Shown piece by piece: positions 15,564 to 23,458 of a stretch of 64,000 nucleotides of DNA. The DNA comes from Sphingomonas sp. CCH21-G11 (GTDB lineage Bacteria; Pseudomonadota; Alphaproteobacteria; Sphingomonadales; Sphingomonadaceae). The notes under the pieces were generated by a model, which saw only the letters and a list, made by a program, of their open reading frames with translations, did not search any database and was not told the DNA's origin. The DNA is taken from NCBI RefSeq assembly GCF_001555965.1, contig NZ_LSHX01000033.1:62001-126000 (forward strand). Reading direction: 5' to 3'. Position 1 is the first letter of the stretch. Every line of letters starts with the position of its first letter. Position numbers and translations under genes: made by a program.

Positions 15564-18173
15564 TCAGAACTTGACTGTCGCTTCGACGCCATAAGTGCGC
15601 GGCATGCCGCGGTTCAGATAATCGTAGCCGAACACGTTGATGTTGAGGCCGTAGGTGTAGTAATATTTGTCGAACAGATTCTTCGCCCACAAGCTAACCG
15701 ACATATTGTCGTGCGCATAGGTTAATCGCGCATTGGCGAGCCAGTAGCCCGGATTTGCGCATGTAATCGCCTTACCCGCGAGCGTTATGTTCGATCCCGC
15801 TGGGGGTGTATCGCACGGTGTCTGCCCATAATTCTTGAACGGATCAAAATAGTACTTGCCCATGTAGGACGCATCACCGCGCAAGGTCAGCTTGTTGGTG
15901 CCGTCATCGATCATATCCCAGTCGAATCCGGCCTGGAACGTAACCTCCGGCGCGTTCGGGAAGGGATTGCCGTTGACGTTCAATGTCGGGCTGGCCGGGT
16001 TTGCCGGATCGATCACATTGCCTTTGTACTTGCTGTTGAGATAGCCCAGCGAAGCATCGAAACGCAACGTATCGGCCACCTGCCAGGCGAGTTCGGCCTC
16101 GCCACCGAACAGGCGACCATTGGCGCTGCGCGTGAAGGTTGTAGCGCCGACCACCTGCGTTACTTGGTGATTCGAATACTCGTAGTAGAAGCCCGCGAGG
16201 TTAAGTTGGACGCGGCGATCGAACAGCCGGGTTTTGAGCCCCGCCTCATATGCATTCACCTTTTCAGGCTGGATATAATAGACTTGATTGACGCCCTGAT
16301 AGGCAAGCCCGTTGAAGCTGCCGCTGCGGTAACCGCGACTGTACTGGAGATAGCCCATGATATCATCGGCGAACTCATAGCTGACATTGATACGGCCGGT
16401 TAGCCTGTTTGCCTTTTCGCGCTGCTCAAGCGGCGCGAGATTGGGGTTGTATGGATTGCTGTAGGGGATCAGGTTGACAACCGGCGTCGTACCGTCGAGC
16501 GCATAGAGGAAAGTGCTGCCGTTAAGGTAATTGACCTTATCCTGGGTGTAGCGTGCACCCACCGCCACGGTCAGCCGCTCGGTCGCTTTCCAGGTTACGT
16601 CGCCGTAGATCGCCTTCGAGGGGCGCGACACGTCAAAACGCTGTTCGCCGAGGATCGGGGTGAACGGAGGCGCGCCTGCCCCGGCGCAGCCCGCCGAAAA
16701 GCTACCCCCCATGCCGCCATTGCCCGTATTATTGATCGCGATGTCGGTCTGGAGTGCAATCAGCGAGCGTGCATCAAGGAAGCCGTTGGGATTGATCTCG
16801 ATCGCGTCGCAGAATCCGGCATCGCCAGGCCCCAACGCCGGATTGGCGGCAAAGGCTGGGATATAGCGGATCGCGTCGGGCGTTCCGATTGCGGCGTTAT
16901 TGTAGCTGCCCGGAAGACCGGCGCCAAGCAGCAGCGGCCTCAGCGCCCCGAAAAAGTCCGGGTAGTTGACCGTCTTGACCTTGTCCCTGCCATAATAAAG
17001 GCCGGCAATGATATCGAGGCGGTCGTTCGAATAGCTGAAACGCAGGTCCTGGTTGAAATTCTTGCTCGTCGACGTGAGGCCGATCGAGCAGAGATCGGCT
17101 GGGCCGCCATCGCAATCATCAGGATTGTTGATATAGTCGCCGGTGTCGTAGCCGGTAATCGAGGTGACGGAGAATTGGTCGCTGACATCCCATTTGATGT
17201 TGAGGGCTATCCCTTTCGACTTGCTGATGTTCTTACCTACCCGATCAACTGCGACCTCATTGTCACGCAGCAACCGCCCGCCTAGGAAAGGTTGCGGATC
17301 GTAACGCGAATAGCCGAGCGCATCCTGCCCGCCCGCGAGTTGACCACCTGCATAGGGCGCGGTGCCCCATGGATCGTCCTTCGCGGCATAGAGCTTCAAA
17401 TTGATGTCGAGATCGGGATCGGGCCGGAAGCGGATCGAGATGCGACCGCCGATCGTATCGGTGGTCCCTAGGTCGCGCTCATTCCCAGGCAGTACATTGC
17501 GCTGCCAACCATCCCCTTTTGCAAAAGTACCGGCGACGCGGACGCCCAAGATGTCGGGAACCAGCGTCGCTTCAGCGGCGCCCTGCACCGTGAAAGTGTC
17601 GTAATTGGCATAGCCGGCGGTCAGATAGCCATTGGCCTCTCCCAGATCCGGCTTGCGCGTGAAGAAGCTGATCGCGCCACCCGTGGTGTTGCGACCGTAG
17701 AGTGTTCCTTGCGGTCCGCGCAGTACCTCGACCCGGTCGATGTCATAGAGTTGCAGGCCATGGCTCGCCCGGAAGCTCTGATAGACTTCATCGACATAGA
17801 CGCCAACCGGCGACGCAGTGGAGGCGGAAAATTCGTTCGCCACTGAAATCCCGCGCAGCGAGAAATTCGGTTGGGTGCGACCATAGGGAGTGGTGACTTG
17901 CAGGCTGGGGATCGCGCCCATCAAGTCTGAGGTCTCCGTGATGCCGCGCGTGCGCAGCGTCTCGCCGCCTATGGCGGAAACGGCGGCTGGAACATCCTGC
18001 AAATTCTGTTCGCGCTTCTGCGCCGTGACGACGATTGTCTCAAGGCCACCTTCCTGCGCCTCGGGCTTTTCGCCCTGCGATGCAGCGTCCTGGGCATGTG
18101 CCGGCACTGCAAGCGCACACGCGATCGATAGCGCGGTGGCACAAAGCAAATTTGTCCTAAAGGCTGTGACCAT
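15564..18173 (-). CDS. TonB-dependent outer-membrane receptor 2
   Basis: An 869-residue receptor. It has a signal peptide (1 to about 28, LAVPAHAQ), a TonB-box-like ETIVVTA at 45-51, a plug with VEVLRGPQGTLYGRNTTGGA and a beta-barrel ending in phenylalanine (EATVKF). The start at 18173 has a strong ribosome site (GGGGAGGA) and leads directly into the signal peptide. Control element copy C is centred about 80 bp upstream. Being head of a run of ALDH, GMC dehydrogenase and ligase genes, it probably imports the substrate that these oxidise. Large size and the two-receptor arrangement are typical of sphingomonad catabolic clusters. Confidence 0.93.
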   Translation of the reverse strand: MVTAFRTNLLCATALSIACALAVPAHAQDAASQGEKPEAQEGGLETIVVTAQKREQNLQDVPAAVSAIGGETLRTRGITETSDLMGAIPSLQVTTPYGRTQPNFSLRGISVANEFSASTASPVGVYVDEVYQSFRASHGLQLYDIDRVEVLRGPQGTLYGRNTTGGAISFFTRKPDLGEANGYLTAGYANYDTFTVQGAAEATLVPDILGVRVAGTFAKGDGWQRNVLPGNERDLGTTDTIGGRISIRFRPDPDLDINLKLYAAKDDPWGTAPYAGGQLAGGQDALGYSRYDPQPFLGGRLLRDNEVAVDRVGKNISKSKGIALNIKWDVSDQFSVTSITGYDTGDYINNPDDCDGGPADLCSIGLTSTSKNFNQDLRFSYSNDRLDIIAGLYYGRDKVKTVNYPDFFGALRPLLLGAGLPGSYNNAAIGTPDAIRYIPAFAANPALGPGDAGFCDAIEINPNGFLDARSLIALQTDIAINNTGNGGMGGSFSAGCAGAGAPPFTPILGEQRFDVSRPSKAIYGDVTWKATERLTVAVGARYTQDKVNYLNGSTFLYALDGTTPVVNLIPYSNPYNPNLAPLEQREKANRLTGRINVSYEFADDIMGYLQYSRGYRSGSFNGLAYQGVNQVYYIQPEKVNAYEAGLKTRLFDRRVQLNLAGFYYEYSNHQVTQVVGATTFTRSANGRLFGGEAELAWQVADTLRFDASLGYLNSKYKGNVIDPANPASPTLNVNGNPFPNAPEVTFQAGFDWDMIDDGTNKLTLRGDASYMGKYYFDPFKNYGQTPCDTPPAGSNITLAGKAITCANPGYWLANARLTYAHDNMSVSLWAKNLFDKYYYTYGLNINVFGYDYLNRGMPRTYGVEATVKF

Positions 18174-18231
18174 GACTGTCCTCCCCACGGCATTTTTTGA
18201 TTTGGCGCCATTTGCCGCGCCTTGGGGCTCA

Positions 18232-18273
18232 TCGTCCAATTCAATTTGTTGGCGAACTATTCCTCCCACTCAT
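18232..18273 (-). promoter_or_regulatory. 42-bp repeated control element, copy C (receptor 2 upstream region)
   Basis: It contains the exact TCGTCCAATTCAAT block (18232-18245) and ACTATTCCT at 18256-18264. Its edge is 58 bp from the receptor start codon at 18173. On the minus strand it reads as an isolated 10-codon frame (MSGRNSSPTN, stop) with an in-frame TAA two codons before the ATG, so it is not the tail of a longer gene. Confidence 0.65.
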
Positions 18274-18611
18274 TGATTAAGGACTGATGAGCCTGCACCG
18301 CTGACGCTTCGTGGCGACGCAAATAACCCCATATATTTCATTGAATTAGTCACGCTGAGCGCGTCCATCGGGACGGATGCGCGCGTTCTGCTCGCCCCAA
18401 TCGAGCCCTTCCAGACGATGTATCGGCGTAATTGGCGGTCCCGGCGGTTTCCCTTGTCGAGTTGCAAGGGGAATCAGCTATGATGAGATGTAGTGAGATA
18501 CGGTTTCTTGGAGTTCATTCTACTATTCGCGGATGCATCTAAGTAGCTGATATTTCTAACAACTATGGCAGAAAACCGCGCCTCTAAATCGGCGGTTCTG
18601 ACTTTTGAGGC
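18274..18611. other. Non-coding stretch between receptor 2 and integrase
   Basis: About 340 bp with no convincing reading frame. It is AT-rich compared with the core and holds a small hairpin near 18449-18470 (CCCTTG/CAAGGG). It probably contains the receptor 2 promoter on the minus strand, but no clear -35/-10 pair stands out. Confidence 0.4.
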
Positions 18612-19937
18612 TCATCGCGAAGCCGCCCGAAGGGGGCGTTGCCAATACGGCTGTCTCTGGTCGCTTGGTGGCAGGTGCTGGATGGGAGCGGAACAGCGCA
18701 TGAATTGTGAGAACTCGATAGGATTCTTCTCGACATTCGACACTGCGGTTGCCGCGTCGATCACGTCGGCCCAGTCTTGGAGCATCCGCCTTCGCGGTGT
18801 GAGATAGAGCGCACTGTTGTAAGCGCCGCGCACCTCATCCTCGTCCTCGTGAGCGAGCGCCATCTCGATCCAATCCGGCTTGTAGCGTTCGGCTTCGTTC
18901 GCCCAGGTCGAGCCGAGCCCCCTAAACCCATGTACCGTCTGCCGATGGAGATACCCCATCCGATAACAGGCATAGATCATGGTGTTCTCGGAAATAGACT
19001 TTCCAGGCTTGGCTCCGGGAAAGAGGAACGCATCGTTCGTCGCCTGCAAGCGGCGCTGAACGATCATTGCGGCCTGGCGGGACAGCGGAACAAGATGCTC
19101 ACGTTCCATCTTCATGCGCTCCGGCGACAGACGCCATAGCGGGTTCGGTCCATAGAGATCCTCGAACTCGTCCCTGGCCGCGAAGCGGGTTTCGCTGGTT
19201 CGGACCCATGTGAGCAAGGTGAACAGCAGCGCGTCACGGGTGATCTCGCGGCGGCGCGGCGTGTCCTCGCCGTCATAGGCGAAGATCGCTCGCACCAGCT
19301 TCGGAAACTCCGCGAGCGGCACGCGCGCCATGTGCCTGACGGGCGGCTTGGGCTTGAGCGCATCGTTGAGGCCGAGCGTCGGATCGATGGTCGCCCAGCC
19401 GCTCGCGATCGCGAAGCGATAGATCTGGCTGACGTTCTGCTTGAGGCGACGGGCGATATCGAGGGCGCCGCGCGCTTCGACCGCGCGGATCATCTCGAGA
19501 ATCTCGGGCGGGTCGATTTCCGTGATCGGACGCTTCCCGATGACCGGAAAGACGTCGCGCTCCATCCGGTTGATGACGCGCAGGGCATGGGCCGAGTCCA
19601 GCCCTTCAATACGATTGGCGTGCCAGGCCCGCGCAATCTCTTCGAACAGCTTGAGCGCGGCCCTCTGCTTCTTCGCCCGCTTCCTGGCCTCGGCGGGGTC
19701 CTCACCCTGATCGAGCAGCCGCTTGGCTTCGGTCCGCTTCTCGCGGGCGATCGCCAGCGTGACGGTCGGATATTTGCCGAAGCTCAGCAGTTTTTCCTTG
19801 CCGTCGAAGCGGTATTTCAGGCGCCAGAGCTTCGATCCGTTCGGCTGGACGAGCAGGTGCAGGCCTTCTCCATCGGACAGCTTGTAGGGGCGCTGCCGCT
19901 TGGTGGCGTATTTGACCTCAAGTTCTTTCAAAGCCAT
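18612..19937 (-). CDS. Tyrosine-type site-specific integrase (P4 family)
   Basis: A 441-residue integrase. The N-terminal DUF4102 arm-binding domain (YKLSDGEGLHLLVQPNGSKL, then LKYRFDGKEKLLSFGKYPTV) precedes a core-binding domain and the catalytic domain. Catalytic residues visible are Arg in TWVRTSETR, His-x-x-Arg in VHGFRGLGSTW, a second His in ALAHEDEDEV and the Tyr nucleophile region AYNSALYL. The ATG at 19937 matches the usual start MALKELEVKYA; a longer frame to 20120 runs into the tRNA flank. Such integrases insert islands into the 3' ends of tRNA genes, and a tRNA lies 190 bp away. Confidence 0.93.
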   Translation of the reverse strand: MALKELEVKYATKRQRPYKLSDGEGLHLLVQPNGSKLWRLKYRFDGKEKLLSFGKYPTVTLAIAREKRTEAKRLLDQGEDPAEARKRAKKQRAALKLFEEIARAWHANRIEGLDSAHALRVINRMERDVFPVIGKRPITEIDPPEILEMIRAVEARGALDIARRLKQNVSQIYRFAIASGWATIDPTLGLNDALKPKPPVRHMARVPLAEFPKLVRAIFAYDGEDTPRRREITRDALLFTLLTWVRTSETRFAARDEFEDLYGPNPLWRLSPERMKMEREHLVPLSRQAAMIVQRRLQATNDAFLFPGAKPGKSISENTMIYACYRMGYLHRQTVHGFRGLGSTWANEAERYKPDWIEMALAHEDEDEVRGAYNSALYLTPRRRMLQDWADVIDAATAVSNVEKNPIEFSQFMRCSAPIQHLPPSDQRQPYWQRPLRAASR

Positions 19938-20127
19938 CTGGGGGTATCGCCTGTTTTGGGGACAGCCGAAAAATACCCCCAAAATACCCCCAATCCAAAT
20001 CGCCGTGGGTGGCCGCAGCCGGTCGCACCGGGACGCCGGCGTACGCAACGGGACGCGAAAAATATTTGATTTTCCTCGAAAAATGTCTGCCAGTGGCCTC
20101 AGTGGGTCACTGGTGGACAATCCGGGT
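19938..20127. other. Putative attachment-site arm region between integrase and tRNA
   Basis: It holds two tandem AATACCCCCAA units (19971-19993) and an inverted GGGGGTAT at 19940-19947, a repeated GGGACGC (20030-20057) and an inverted CCAGTG/CACTGG pair (20090-20113). Such short repeats are the usual form of integrase arm-binding sites and of integrase-gene operators. The crossover would be in the adjacent tRNA 3' end, but the partner attachment site is not in this window. Confidence 0.4.
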
Positions 20128-20204
20128 TGGTAGCGGAGGAGGGACTTGAACCCCCGACACGCGGATTATGATTCCGCTGCTCTAACCAACTGAGCTACTC
20201 CGCC
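20128..20204 (-). tRNA. tRNA-Met (CAU anticodon)
   Basis: A 77-nt cloverleaf with encoded CCA. The acceptor strand GGCGGAG pairs with CTCCGCT, leaving a G-U at the 1-72 position. The anticodon stem GCGGA/TCCGC encloses loop ATCATAA, giving anticodon CAT. It is most likely elongator Met; a lysidine-modified Ile isoacceptor also has CAT, but the body resembles alphaproteobacterial elongator Met. The 3' end faces the integrase gene. Confidence 0.93.
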
Positions 20205-20262
20205 CCAGAATACCGGCATCGCGGTCGGCGAGCGCGCGACATAGGGGCGTCGCGCGCGACGG

Positions 20263-20754
20263 TCAAGCGAACATGTGGCGCGACAGCGGGGCCCAGGGCC
20301 CGCCGCGATATTCCCATGCGGCAAGGCCGGAAATGACGAGCGGGCGTGGCGTGAAGCCGGCGGCGAGTTCGTCGAGCAGCGCGCGGGCGGCGCGCGCCGG
20401 CACCTTGTTCTGGATCGTCACATGCGGTCGCCATCCGGCGCGGTCCTGCGGCACCAGAAGCGGGGCGAACGCCTCCGCCAGTTCGTCGCGGATCGTCGCG
20501 AGCCCGGGCGATTCGACGCGAAAGGCAACGCCACCGCCCAGGTTCATCAGCCCGGCGATGCGGGCGTCGGGGCGGGGCTGCCCCCGCGTCGCCGCGTTCA
20601 GGCGCTGCTTCAGTTCGCGAAGCAGGTCGGGGGGCAGATGGTGGAACAAGGTAAGGTGCGCGTCGAGCTGGTTGCGTTCGGGCGGGAAGTGACGCTGACG
20701 CAGACCATTGAGCCACGCGAAGTCGGCTGGACCGAACAGCGCGCTGACGATCAC
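20263..20754 (-). CDS. 2H phosphoesterase (2'-5' RNA ligase / ThpR-like)
   Basis: A 163-residue protein with the two HxT motifs that define the 2H phosphoesterase fold: HLTLFHHL near residue 30 and HVTIQNKV near residue 120. Members hydrolyse 2',3'-cyclic phosphates in RNA or nucleotides, and ligate 2'-5' bonds in reverse. It starts with GTG at 20754, 30 bp after the kup stop, and has no strong ribosome site, so it may be coupled to kup. A much longer in-frame reading (to 22629) is a shadow of kup and is not used. Confidence 0.85.
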   Translation of the reverse strand: MIVSALFGPADFAWLNGLRQRHFPPERNQLDAHLTLFHHLPPDLLRELKQRLNAATRGQPRPDARIAGLMNLGGGVAFRVESPGLATIRDELAEAFAPLLVPQDRAGWRPHVTIQNKVPARAARALLDELAAGFTPRPLVISGLAAWEYRGGPWAPLSRHMFA

Positions 20755-20783
20755 GGGTCCGCGCGCGACGTCGCGGGCGTCGG

Positions 20784-22712
20784 TCAAATCTCGACCTGGC
20801 TGCCCAGCTCGACGACACGGTTGGTCGGCAGGCGGAAAAACTCCATCGCGCTTTCGGCGTTGCGCAGCATCCAAGCGAACAGCTTTTCGCGCCACAGCAT
20901 CATGCCCGGCTTGTCCGACGGCAGCAGGGTCTGGCGAGCGAGGAAGAAGCTGGTTTCGATCATTCGGAACTCGGATCCGCAATCGCGCACCTGCTTCAGC
21001 GCGGCGGGCACATCGGCCTCCTGCATGAAGCCGTAGCGCAGGATCATGCGATGAAAGCCCTGGCCGAGATCCTCCAGCTCGACCCGGCAATCGTCGGCGA
21101 CATAGGGTTCGTCCTTGATCTTGACGGTCAACAGGATGACCCGGTCGTGCAGAACCTTGTTGTGCTTCAGATTGTGGAGCAGCGCGTGGGGCACGCCATC
21201 GGGGGTGCTGGTCATGAACACGGCGGTTCCCGGCACGCGCGTCGCCGAATTGGCGGCCGACGAGATGAACACCTGGATCGGCATGGCGGAACGGCGCAGT
21301 TGCTCGATCATCAGCATCCGACCCTTCGACCAGGTGGTGAGGAAGGTGAAGATGACGAGGCCGACGAGCAGCGGGAACCAGCCGCCGTCGGGGACCTTGG
21401 TCAGGTTGGCGAGGAAATAGGCACCGTCGACCACGAACAGCAGCGCGAGCAGCGGCACGGAGAAATACCACCGCCACTTCCACAGCGAGAACAGCAGCAC
21501 GGTCAGCAGGCATGTGTCGATGAACATCGCGCCGGTCACCGCGATGCCATAGGCCGAGGTGAGATTGGACGAGCTCTGGAAGATGAGCACGAGCAGGATG
21601 ACCATCGTCATCAGCAGCCAGTTGATGAGCGGGATATAGATCTGTCCCGCCGTCGATGCGCTGGTGTGATCGATGCGCAGGCGCGGCATGAAGCCGAGCT
21701 GGATCGCCTGTTGCGTAACCGAAAACGCACCCGAGATGACTGCCTGACTGGCGATGATCGCCGCCATCGTCGCCAGGATGACGAGCGGGAAGCGCAGGCT
21801 TTCGGGCGCGAGCAGGTAGAAGGGGCTTTCGAGCGCGAGCACGCCGTCGCGCAGCAGCAGTCCGCCCTGGCCCATATAGTTGAGCATCAGCGCGGGCAGC
21901 ACGAACCACAGCCACGACAGGCGGATGGGATTGCGGCCGAAGTGACCCATGTCGGCATAGAGCGCCTCCGCCCCGGTCACCGCCAGCACCACCGAGCCGA
22001 GCGCCAGGAATGCGGCGAGCGGCTCGTCCGCGAAGAACAGCACGGCATGATGCGGGGACAGTGCGCCGAGCACTGCCGGGCTTTGCGAAATGCTGATCGC
22101 GCCGAGCGTCGCGATGGTGATGAAATACGTCATCATGATCGGGCCGAAGAACGCGCCGATCCGCGCCGTCCCGTTGCGCTGGATCGAAAAGAGGAAGATC
22201 AGGATGAACACCGACGCGGGCAGCACGAGGCCGCCAAAGCCGGGCGCGGCGACCGCGAGCCCCTCGACCGCGCCAAGCACCGTCACCGCCGGCGTGATCA
22301 TGCTGTCGCCATAGAAAAGCGCGGTGGCGAACACGCCCAGCAGGATGATCCCGGCCGTCCAGCGCCGGTTTCGCGTCTTGCCGGAAATCAGCGCGAGCAG
22401 CGCCAGGCTGCCGCCTTCGCCCTTGTTGTCGGCGCGCAGGATGATGAGGACGTATTTCAGCGTCACCACCACCATCATCGACCAGAACATCAGGCTGATG
22501 ACACCCATCACATGCTGGGTATCGAGCGCGAGCGGATGGTGGCCCGCAAAGGTTTCGCGGAACGCGTAAAGCGGGCTGGTGCCAATGTCGCCGAACACGA
22601 CGCCAATCGCCGACACGGCGAGTTTCCACACGGCCTGTTCGCGATGGTGCGGCGCAGCGGCTTCGTCTGCGTCGGGTGTGGCCTGCACTGAGGCGGAGCC
22701 GGCGCTGGTCAA
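20784..22712 (-). CDS. kup: Kup-type potassium uptake transporter
   Basis: A 642-residue inner-membrane K+/H+ symporter. It has the N-terminal family block [20 protein letters not shown], about twelve hydrophobic segments (residues roughly 30-440), and the cytoplasmic C-terminal region with [20 protein letters not shown]. Length matches the family (about 630). The start is a TTG at 22712 because no ATG or GTG gives a better N-terminus; a GTG at 22688 is an alternative. Confidence 0.93.
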   Translation of the reverse strand: MTSAGSASVQATPDADEAAAPHHREQAVWKLAVSAIGVVFGDIGTSPLYAFRETFAGHHPLALDTQHVMGVISLMFWSMMVVVTLKYVLIILRADNKGEGGSLALLALISGKTRNRRWTAGIILLGVFATALFYGDSMITPAVTVLGAVEGLAVAAPGFGGLVLPASVFILIFLFSIQRNGTARIGAFFGPIMMTYFITIATLGAISISQSPAVLGALSPHHAVLFFADEPLAAFLALGSVVLAVTGAEALYADMGHFGRNPIRLSWLWFVLPALMLNYMGQGGLLLRDGVLALESPFYLLAPESLRFPLVILATMAAIIASQAVISGAFSVTQQAIQLGFMPRLRIDHTSASTAGQIYIPLINWLLMTMVILLVLIFQSSSNLTSAYGIAVTGAMFIDTCLLTVLLFSLWKWRWYFSVPLLALLFVVDGAYFLANLTKVPDGGWFPLLVGLVIFTFLTTWSKGRMLMIEQLRRSAMPIQVFISSAANSATRVPGTAVFMTSTPDGVPHALLHNLKHNKVLHDRVILLTVKIKDEPYVADDCRVELEDLGQGFHRMILRYGFMQEADVPAALKQVRDCGSEFRMIETSFFLARQTLLPSDKPGMMLWREKLFAWMLRNAESAMEFFRLPTNRVVELGSQVEI

Positions 22713-22835
22713 GGCCGGAAGTCAGTCGGAAATGAGGTCAAAATCATCGAAACGATACCGTGCTTCCGAAACAATCCGCCCGAAAAGCCTGGCCGCGCCG
22801 GTATCACCATGCGTTCGCGCTTGCAACAGGCCGAC

Positions 22836-23315
22836 TCAGGGGCACCGTTCGCCGAACAGTGCATCGGCCTCCGACCGGGTCGGTACCGCGCGGAGCACGA
22901 AGCTGGAGCTGATCGTGTGGACGCCGGGCAGGCGGCCGAGATGTTCGCGATGCAGCCGCTCATAATCGTCGAGGTCGCGACACAGTACCTTCAGCCGGTA
23001 ATCCTGCGATCCGGAAACAAGCGCGCATTCGACGATCCCGTCGATCGCGCCGATCGCGCGTTCAAACTGCGCCAGATCCTCCTCGACCTGTGTGCCGAGC
23101 TTGATGTCGACCAGCGCGATGACCTTGAACCCCAGGGCGCGATGATCGATCCGCGCACCATAGCCGCGAAGCAACCCGGCTGCCTCCAGCGCCTGGATCC
23201 GCCGCGTGCACGCCGATTGCGACAGCCCGACTCGCGCGGCGAGCTCGCTGACCGAAGTCCGTGCATGCGCGGACAGATGGCTGAGGATGGCGAGGTCGAT
23301 TCGATCGGTCTGCAT
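22836..23315 (-). CDS. Lrp/AsnC family regulator, probable regulator of ald
   Basis: A 159-residue protein with an N-terminal AsnC helix-turn-helix (SVSELAARVGLSQSACTRRI) and a C-terminal RAM ligand-binding domain (VECALVSGSQDYRLKVLCRD). Lrp-type proteins form octamers and sense amino acids. It is divergent from the alanine dehydrogenase gene with 143 bp between starts, the same arrangement as known Lrp-type activators of ald, so it probably senses alanine and controls ald. Confidence 0.92.
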   Translation of the reverse strand: MQTDRIDLAILSHLSAHARTSVSELAARVGLSQSACTRRIQALEAAGLLRGYGARIDHRALGFKVIALVDIKLGTQVEEDLAQFERAIGAIDGIVECALVSGSQDYRLKVLCRDLDDYERLHREHLGRLPGVHTISSSFVLRAVPTRSEADALFGERCP

Positions 23316-23458
23316 GACTTGTGCATCCTAGCGCGGATTGGCGCAGGGTTCATGCAAAAGCGTGGTGCTGCCACCGCTGCCTTTGCAAAGACATCCGCCG
23401 CACGCTCGCGCTATGACACGCGCGACCGGCGACGAGGCCAGCGACGAGGAGAGTGACC

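Larger units (their letters stand above)
1..20127. mobile_element. Tail end of a putative integrated catabolic island
   Basis: The stretch from the window's left edge to the tRNA 3' end has an integrase at its end, lower GC than the flanking core, a nested IS66 element and a self-contained catabolic cluster. This is the layout of a tRNA-integrated island. The far boundary and second attachment site lie outside the window, so the true extent is unknown. The catabolic genes could also predate and be unrelated to the integrase. Confidence 0.5.

Noticed and set aside
1..20127. Firm naming of the catabolic genes as pegA/pegC/pegE
   Set aside because: The gene order is similar, but permease and AraC regulator are missing and beta-oxidation genes are present; family membership does not give the substrate.
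20263..22629. A 788-codon minus-strand frame covering kup and the 2H phosphoesterase
   Set aside because: Only its last 163 codons are protein-like; the rest is kup read out of frame. It is not a fusion gene.
21051..22691. A 546-codon plus-strand frame opposite kup
   Set aside because: Rich in Arg, His, Gln and Asp with no domain; a typical high-GC shadow of the real gene.
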